A stretch of DNA of 59,202 nt from Ignavibacteria bacterium (GTDB lineage: Bacteria > Bacteroidota > Ignavibacteria > UBA10030 > F1-140-MAGs086). Within the stretch, counting starts at the first letter, position 1. The number at the start of each line of letters is the position of its first letter. The stretch lies in the NCBI GenBank assembly GCA_016873775.1, contig VGWC01000006.1:1-59202 (forward strand), read 5' to 3'. A model generated the notes under the pieces. The model ran no database searches and was not told where the DNA came from. It saw only the letters and a list, made by a program, of their open reading frames with translations. Positions 55,460 to 59,202 of this stretch are shown piece by piece. The position numbers and the translations under genes are program-made.

Positions 55460-55533
55460 TGGACTCTATAAGACTCGAACTTATGACCTCTTCCATGTCA
55501 AGGAAGCGCTCTAACCAACTGAGCTAAGAGTCC
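55460..55533 (-). tRNA. tRNA-Val(GAC)
   Basis: This 74-nt cloverleaf reads on the minus strand. The acceptor stem is GGACTCT/AGAGTCC, the D arm GCTC...GAGC, the anticodon stem-loop CTTCC-TTGACAT-GGAAG with anticodon GAC, and the T loop TTCGAGT. The discriminator is A and CCA is not encoded. Confidence 0.94.
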
Positions 55534-55561
55534 GTTTTATTTTTTGAGTAATATTTTAAAA

Positions 55562-55653
55562 TGGTGCCGGGGATCGGAATCGAACCGACACAGAACGCTT
55601 TACGTTCTAATGGATTTTAAGTCCATCGCGTCTACCAGTTCCGCCACCCCGGC
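55562..55653 (-). tRNA. tRNA-Leu(TAA)
   Basis: This class II tRNA has an extra arm (AGAACG...CGTTCT). The acceptor stem is GCCGGGG/CCCCGGC and the anticodon stem-loop ATGGA-CTTAAAA-TCCAT has anticodon TAA. The T loop is TTCGATT. CCA is encoded in the DNA, unlike in the neighbouring tRNAs. Confidence 0.95.
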
Positions 55654-55688
55654 GTTTTATTGAAAACATTACTTTACCTCATCAGACG

Positions 55689-55760
55689 AGGCGCCGAGCG
55701 GATTCGAACCGCTGCATAAAAGTTTTGCAGACTTCTCCCTTACCACTTGGGTACGGCGCC
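55689..55760 (-). tRNA. tRNA-Cys(GCA)
   Basis: This 72-nt cloverleaf has acceptor stem GGCGCCG/CGGCGCC and anticodon loop CTGCAAA with anticodon GCA. The T loop is TTCGAAT and the discriminator is T, as typical for tRNA-Cys. CCA is not encoded. Confidence 0.94.
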
Positions 55761-55777
55761 TAAAAAAACAAAAAAAT

Positions 55778-55877
55778 AAAATGCAAAAAGGAAAAAAATG
55801 AAGATTATCCAGGTCAGTATTCAATCACGATGAGAATTCTTATACACGAACAAATCACATTTTTTCTTTTTGCATTT
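55778..55877. repeat. Inverted repeat between tRNA-Cys and tRNA-Gly
   Basis: AAATGCAAAAAGGAAAAAAATG (left arm, from 55778) is inverted as CATTTTTTCTTTTTGCATTT (55858-55877), nearly perfect over 20 bases with a loop of about 60. It sits between two tRNA genes that would otherwise be co-transcribed. Possible roles are processing of the precursor or attenuation; a transposon-derived miniature element is also possible. Confidence 0.5.
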
Positions 55878-55880
55878 TTG

Positions 55881-55953
55881 AGCGGGAAACGGGATTCGGA
55901 CCCGCGACATTCACCTTGGCAAGGTGACGCTCTACCAGCTGAGCTATTCCCGC
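55881..55953 (-). tRNA. tRNA-Gly(GCC)
   Basis: This 73-nt cloverleaf has acceptor stem GCGGGAA/TTCCCGC, D arm GCTC...GAGC, and anticodon stem-loop TCACC-TTGCCAA-GGTGA with anticodon GCC. The T loop is TCCGAAT and the discriminator is T. CCA is not encoded. Confidence 0.94.
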
Positions 55954-56023
55954 AACGGAGTTTAGAAATTTTATGGGCAAATATAAGAGTTCAACAAGAA
56001 ATGTAAAACTTCTTTTTCAAATA

Positions 56024-56509
56024 CTATCGAGAAATATTTAAAATAATATATTCCATTGTACCTGCGGGAACAAGAACTTTAACGGAATCACCTTTCTTTT
56101 TTCCTAAAAGCGCTTTACCAATTGGCGAAGTAACAGATATCTTATGATTTTCAAAATCAGATTCTTCTTGCGATACCAATGTATATTCTAGTTCTCGTCC
56201 ACGTTTTTTTTCTCTGAGTTTTACTTTAGAAAGTATATACACTTTATCATTCGGAAGGTCTTTTGCAGCGATGATACGCGATCGAGAAAGCGTGAGTTCA
56301 AGTTGTACAATACGGTCTTCGAACATTTGTTGCTCTTCTTTTGCTGCGTCATATTCGGCGTTTTCGCTTAAATCGCCATAGGAGCGAGCAGATGCAACTT
56401 TTTGTGCAAGTTCTGGTCGTACAACTTTTTTCATTCGCTCGAGTTCTTTTTCCATTTCATGAAATTTTTCACGTGTTAAATAGACGACGCCGTTGTTGCC
56501 TTCTTTCAT
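56024..56509 (-). CDS. greA: Transcription elongation factor GreA
   Basis: GreA (161 residues) rescues backtracked RNA polymerase by stimulating RNA cleavage. The N-terminal coiled coil has VYLTREKFHEMEKELERMK and the acidic tip ARSYGDLSENAEYDAAKEEQ, with the essential D and E. The C-terminal FKBP-like domain ends ISVTSPIGKALLGKKKGDSVKV. The ATG at 56509 is used; the frame upstream runs through the ribBA terminator. On the minus strand TTTG-N19-TATATACT overlaps the terminator T-tract and might serve as its promoter. Confidence 0.95.
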   Translation of the reverse strand: MKEGNNGVVYLTREKFHEMEKELERMKKVVRPELAQKVASARSYGDLSENAEYDAAKEEQQMFEDRIVQLELTLSRSRIIAAKDLPNDKVYILSKVKLREKKRGRELEYTLVSQEESDFENHKISVTSPIGKALLGKKKGDSVKVLVPAGTMEYIILNISR

Positions 56510-56550
56510 AAATGTTTTTTTTGTCTTCGTAGTAGTATATAATATGTAAG

Positions 56551-56593
56551 AAAAAAAAACCAAACCCGCATTGAAAACTGATTCAACGCGGGT
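56551..56593 (-). terminator. Strong Rho-independent terminator of ribBA
   Basis: On the minus strand ACCCGCGTTGAA pairs with TTCAATGCGGGT (one G-T/C-A-type mismatch) around a 6-base loop (56593-56564). TTGGTTTTTTTTTC follows. It is the most GC-rich and clearest terminator of the window. Confidence 0.9.
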
Positions 56594-56660
56594 ATGGTTA
56601 AATTTTACGGGTAAAATTTACGTTTTTCTTGTGTAATTGTCAATAGAATATCCAAAAAAA

Positions 56661-57893
56661 TTATCGCTGTTGTTTCAATAATATAAAATGTCCTAACTTA
56701 TCTCGCTTCGTTTGCAAGTATTTTTCGTTGGAAATGTTCGGATGTGTTTCTAAAGGAACACGCTCAACAATTTCTAATCCGTATCCGTGCAAGCCAACTA
56801 TTTTTTTGGGATTATTCGTCATCAATTTCATTTTTCCAACTCCTAAATCCCGCAATATTTGTGCGCCGATTCCATAGTCGCGCAAATCCGGACGAAAACC
56901 AAGTTTTTCATTTGCTTCTACGGTGTCTGCTCCCTCGTCTTGTAATTTATATGCTTTTAATTTATTTGAAAGTCCGATTCCTCTTCCTTCTTGTCTCATA
57001 TAAACGATGACTCCCGAACCTTCTTTTTCAACAAGTTTCATTGCAGAATGTAACTGTTCATTGCAATCGCATCGCAAAGAATGAAACACATCGCCGGTTA
57101 AACATTCCGAATGAACTCGCACAAGCGTTGCTTCATCACGACGAATTTCTCCTTTCGTCAACGCTATATGTTCTTTTGCATCGGTTTCGCTTTTGTAAAG
57201 ATGAACGTGAAAATCGCCGAACATTGTCGGAAGGTGAGTTGAAACAACACGTTGCACAAGTTTCTCGCGCTGCATTCGATATTCGATGAGCGATTTTACC
57301 GTAATCATTTTCAGTTGAAATCGTTCAGCAATTTTTTGTAACTGAGGAACGCGCGCCATCGAACCATCGGGATTGAGAATTTCGCACAACACCGCCGCGG
57401 GATAAAGTCCGGCAAGTTTGCACAAATCCACCGATGCTTCCGTATGTCCCGCGCGGCGAAGAACTCCACCATCCATTGCACGCAACGGAAACACGTGTCC
57501 CGGTCGCGCTAAATCGCTTGGCTTTGTATTTGCATCAACGAGCGATTTCACTGTTCGCGCTCTATCAAAAACAGAAACACCCGTCGTTGTATCGTGAACG
57601 TAATCAATCGAAATTGTGAACGGCGTTTCGTGCAGCGATGTATTGCTCTCGACCATATAACCGAGTTTCAGTTCTTCCGCTCGTTTGTTCGTAATCGCTG
57701 CGCAAATTATTCCTTTTCCATCCGATGCCATTAAGTTGATAATTTCCGGCGTAACTTTTTCTGCCGCGCAAATGAAATCGCCTTCGTTCTCGCGGCTTTC
57801 GTCATCAACGACGATGATGACTTTTCCCGCGCGAAGTTCTTCAATCACTTCATCGATTGAATGGAATTTTTCTGCCACGTTGGATGTATTCAT
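56661..57893 (-). CDS. ribBA: Bifunctional DHBP synthase / GTP cyclohydrolase II
   Basis: This 410-residue fusion makes both substrates for riboflavin synthesis. The N-terminal RibB part (about 1-205) has [52 protein letters not shown] and [13 protein letters not shown]. The C-terminal RibA part has the zinc site [34 protein letters not shown] and [12 protein letters not shown]. No FMN riboswitch-like sequence is seen in the leader; an inverted repeat occupies it instead. Confidence 0.97.
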   Translation of the reverse strand: MNTSNVAEKFHSIDEVIEELRAGKVIIVVDDESRENEGDFICAAEKVTPEIINLMASDGKGIICAAITNKRAEELKLGYMVESNTSLHETPFTISIDYVHDTTTGVSVFDRARTVKSLVDANTKPSDLARPGHVFPLRAMDGGVLRRAGHTEASVDLCKLAGLYPAAVLCEILNPDGSMARVPQLQKIAERFQLKMITVKSLIEYRMQREKLVQRVVSTHLPTMFGDFHVHLYKSETDAKEHIALTKGEIRRDEATLVRVHSECLTGDVFHSLRCDCNEQLHSAMKLVEKEGSGVIVYMRQEGRGIGLSNKLKAYKLQDEGADTVEANEKLGFRPDLRDYGIGAQILRDLGVGKMKLMTNNPKKIVGLHGYGLEIVERVPLETHPNISNEKYLQTKRDKLGHFILLKQQR

Positions 57894-57924
57894 ACGAATT
57901 TAGGAAAATTACTAAGTACAAATG

Positions 57925-57977
57925 TCAAATGACAAACAAATTTCAAATTCTAAATTTCAAAAAAACTTGTCATTTGA
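57925..57977. repeat. Inverted repeat 5' of ribBA, related to the accB-accC palindrome
   Basis: TCAAATGACAA (57925-57935) is inverted as TTGTCATTTGA (57967-57977). The centre has AATTTCAAATTCTAAATTTC. The same words (CAAATGACAA, AATTTCAAAT, TTTGTCATTTGGAATTTT) make up the palindrome at 38117-38246. Confidence 0.6.
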
Positions 57978-58044
57978 ATTTTGTTCTTTGAACTTTAATA
58001 GAATTTTTTTTAGGATTTAAGTTTTACAAAATTTTTTTGTATCA

Positions 58045-58347
58045 CTAATCTGCTTTTCGCGATGCAATTGCGGACTTGTCAAATTTTACTTTGACATTAT
58101 CGGCGATTTGAACAAGGACGGTTGTTTCTTCAACGCCAACAACAGTGCCATGCATTCCACCAATAGTTGTTACTTTATCTCCTTTAGAAATCGCATCAAA
58201 CATCTTTTGTCGCTCTTTTTGTTTTTTTTGTTGCGGGCGAATTATCATAAAATAAAATACCGCGATGATGAGAAGGAACATTATGATGGTACTGAACATA
58301 CTTCCGCCGCCATCACCTTGCGGAGCCATTGCTATTATTTGATTCAT
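58045..58347 (-). CDS. yajC: Preprotein translocase accessory subunit YajC
   Basis: This 100-residue protein has one transmembrane helix (STIIMFLLIIAVFYFMI, about 19-37) followed by the signature RPQQKKQKERQKM. The small cytoplasmic domain has GDKVTTIGGMHGTVVGVEE. YajC binds the SecDF complex. Its 5' leader of about 46 nt (minus strand) contains no G. tgt lies upstream on the same strand, as in many bacteria, but an unrelated gene separates the two. Confidence 0.95.
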   Translation of the reverse strand: MNQIIAMAPQGDGGGSMFSTIIMFLLIIAVFYFMIIRPQQKKQKERQKMFDAISKGDKVTTIGGMHGTVVGVEETTVLVQIADNVKVKFDKSAIASRKAD

Positions 58348-58409
58348 AGGTTATAGTTAGTTGTTTTGTTTTAGGTTGTGTTTGTTAAATTTTTAGTTTG
58401 TTACAATTG

Positions 58410-59012
58410 TTATTTTGCGTTCACAATTTCAGTTTGCCTAATTATTTTTTCTACTTCGCTTCTGTAGTTTTCTTTTCCTATACGCATACTATAATGAGGT
58501 ATCTTTATAATTTGGTATTTCGTTTTGAAATTTCTAAGTAGAATATTATAAGAAATACTTCCGAATGCTATTAAAATTGGATTTGTAGGATTTAGGTCTA
58601 ATAATTCTTGTTCGAAAATAGCGACATTATGTTCTTCAAAATCTCTATTCAGTTTTAAAAAAGAGTGAACTGTTCCAGAAATTATTTGTTCGAAATCTTT
58701 GATAATATCAGTCATATATGCTCCATAAAGCCCGGTATTCTTAAAAGCATATCTAATTTTGTAATCTTGAGATTGTGGTTTCGAGTCATGAAAATTCCCA
58801 AAGGTATTTTCAATTTTTCTAGAAATATTCAATCCGACCATTATTATATTCGGATTTATTTGAACAAGTATATTTGGGTTAAGATCTAAGTCAAATATTT
58901 TCAAATCTCCAATATTCGATTTCGGTGTTTTTCCTTCATTAGCCCATATAGCCCAACTCGCAAAGTGTCCGCACTTATTTGCTATTTCTAAATAATGACT
59001 TCTTTGAATCAT
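58410..59012 (-). CDS. Conserved-looking protein of unknown function
   Basis: This 200-residue soluble protein is not recognised with confidence. Visible blocks are ANKCGHFASWAIWA, NPNIIMVGLNISR, NTGLYGAYMTDIIKDFE and NPILIAFGSISYNILL. The order (a glycine-ended hydrophobic strand with VGLN, then aromatic TDI, then a strand before AFG) is reminiscent of uracil-DNA-glycosylase-like folds, but no catalytic motif can be named. It lies between tgt and yajC, which normally adjoin. Its low GC by eye suggests a recent arrival. Confidence 0.7.
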   Translation of the reverse strand: MIQRSHYLEIANKCGHFASWAIWANEGKTPKSNIGDLKIFDLDLNPNILVQINPNIIMVGLNISRKIENTFGNFHDSKPQSQDYKIRYAFKNTGLYGAYMTDIIKDFEQIISGTVHSFLKLNRDFEEHNVAIFEQELLDLNPTNPILIAFGSISYNILLRNFKTKYQIIKIPHYSMRIGKENYRSEVEKIIRQTEIVNAK

Positions 59013-59052
59013 AAGAGAATAGCAAATAGGATACTTTTCTTTTTCTTACACA

Positions 59053-59202
59053 TCATTTTCCAAAACTTCTTCTCCCACTCTCACTCCTCATCGCCATCGA
59101 AGCAAGCATTTCTCTCTTCCATTCCGCAAAACGTTTTTCTCGAATTGCGTTGCGTGTTTCTTTCATCAGCCATTGATAAAAATACAAGTTGTGAATTGTT
59201 GC
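59053..59202 (-). CDS. tgt: 3' end of queuine/preQ1 tRNA-ribosyltransferase gene
   Basis: The last 49 codons of a minus-strand gene enter from the right edge. The text ATIHNLYFYQWLMKETR followed by a basic helix matches the C-terminus of Tgt, which exchanges G34 for preQ1 or queuine in tRNAs with GUN anticodons. The tRNA-Asn(GTT) of this window would be one of its substrates. The neighbouring yajC supports the call. Confidence 0.85.
   Translation of the reverse strand, partial: ATIHNLYFYQWLMKETRNAIREKRFAEWKREMLASMAMRSESGRRSFGK

Noticed and set aside
55404-55496. N-terminal extension of the YhhQ-like protein
   Set aside because: The upstream codons run through the tRNA-Val terminator and into the tRNA; the family N-terminus begins at the ATG at 55403.
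57894-58044. FMN riboswitch before ribBA
   Set aside because: The conserved RFN-element segments are absent; the leader holds only the AAATGACAA inverted repeat.
1-59202. CRISPR array, prophage or transposase genes
   Set aside because: No regularly spaced repeats, phage structural genes or transposase/integrase motifs were found on either strand.

Overview
The window looks like a piece of chromosome from an AT-rich, diderm, non-photosynthetic-looking member of the Bacteroidota/Chlorobiota/Ignavibacteria assemblage (inference). Supporting signs are: two secreted proteins ending in a type IX secretion sorting domain with the SQNYPNPFNP motif; a TPR lipoprotein resembling the T9SS component PorW/SprE; an EF-P with a PGNxRAF loop as in Chlorobi; weak or absent Shine-Dalgarno sites; and promoters that fit TTTG-N19-TAnnTTTk rather than the classical sigma-70 consensus.

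Layout. 1-582: 5' part of a dicarboxylate/glutamate:cation symporter gene (minus). 741-5324: nuoABCDEF of NADH dehydrogenase, directly followed by a histidine kinase/NtrC-type regulator pair (5382-8379) where nuoG would be expected. 8390-9490: polyprenyl synthase and tRNA-Asn. 9912-17694: a minus-strand run of pyruvate kinase, sirtuin, penicillin-acylase-like protein, FadL-like barrel, Tyr/Trp-rich lipoprotein and another barrel. 17855-23785: PorW-like lipoprotein, folC, rho, ogt. 23881-27604: T9SS cargo, endonuclease III, FabL-like reductase, Tag. 27618-32789: rpe, PASTA protein, a small graveyard of gene remnants, TauE-like permease, T9SS cargo with VCBS repeats, small secreted protein. 32976-43697: yqeY, cvpA, mutS2, an HMA domain protein, efp, accB, accC, gcvH, a broken DUF3667 gene, gcvP. 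43730-48677: ispH, trxA, dnaE.

48744-54320 is an accessory island: a VapBC-like pair, ADP-ribosylglycohydrolase, an unknown acidic protein, an AAA+ ATPase, a HAD-fold protein and a WYL regulator, all on the minus strand. It is bracketed by an approximately 283-bp direct repeat: the intact dnaE 5' end with its leader on the left, and a decayed copy on the right. The right copy is fused by short homology to the first 30 codons of tadA. This island is the best candidate for a previously undescribed, possibly defence-related, system.

54660-59202 returns to housekeeping genes: a YhhQ-type queuosine-precursor transporter, four tRNAs (Val, Leu, Cys, Gly), greA, ribBA, yajC, an unrecognised gene and the 3' end of tgt. 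YhhQ and Tgt both act in queuosine supply and insertion.

Functions are assigned from protein motifs read by eye. No database search was run.
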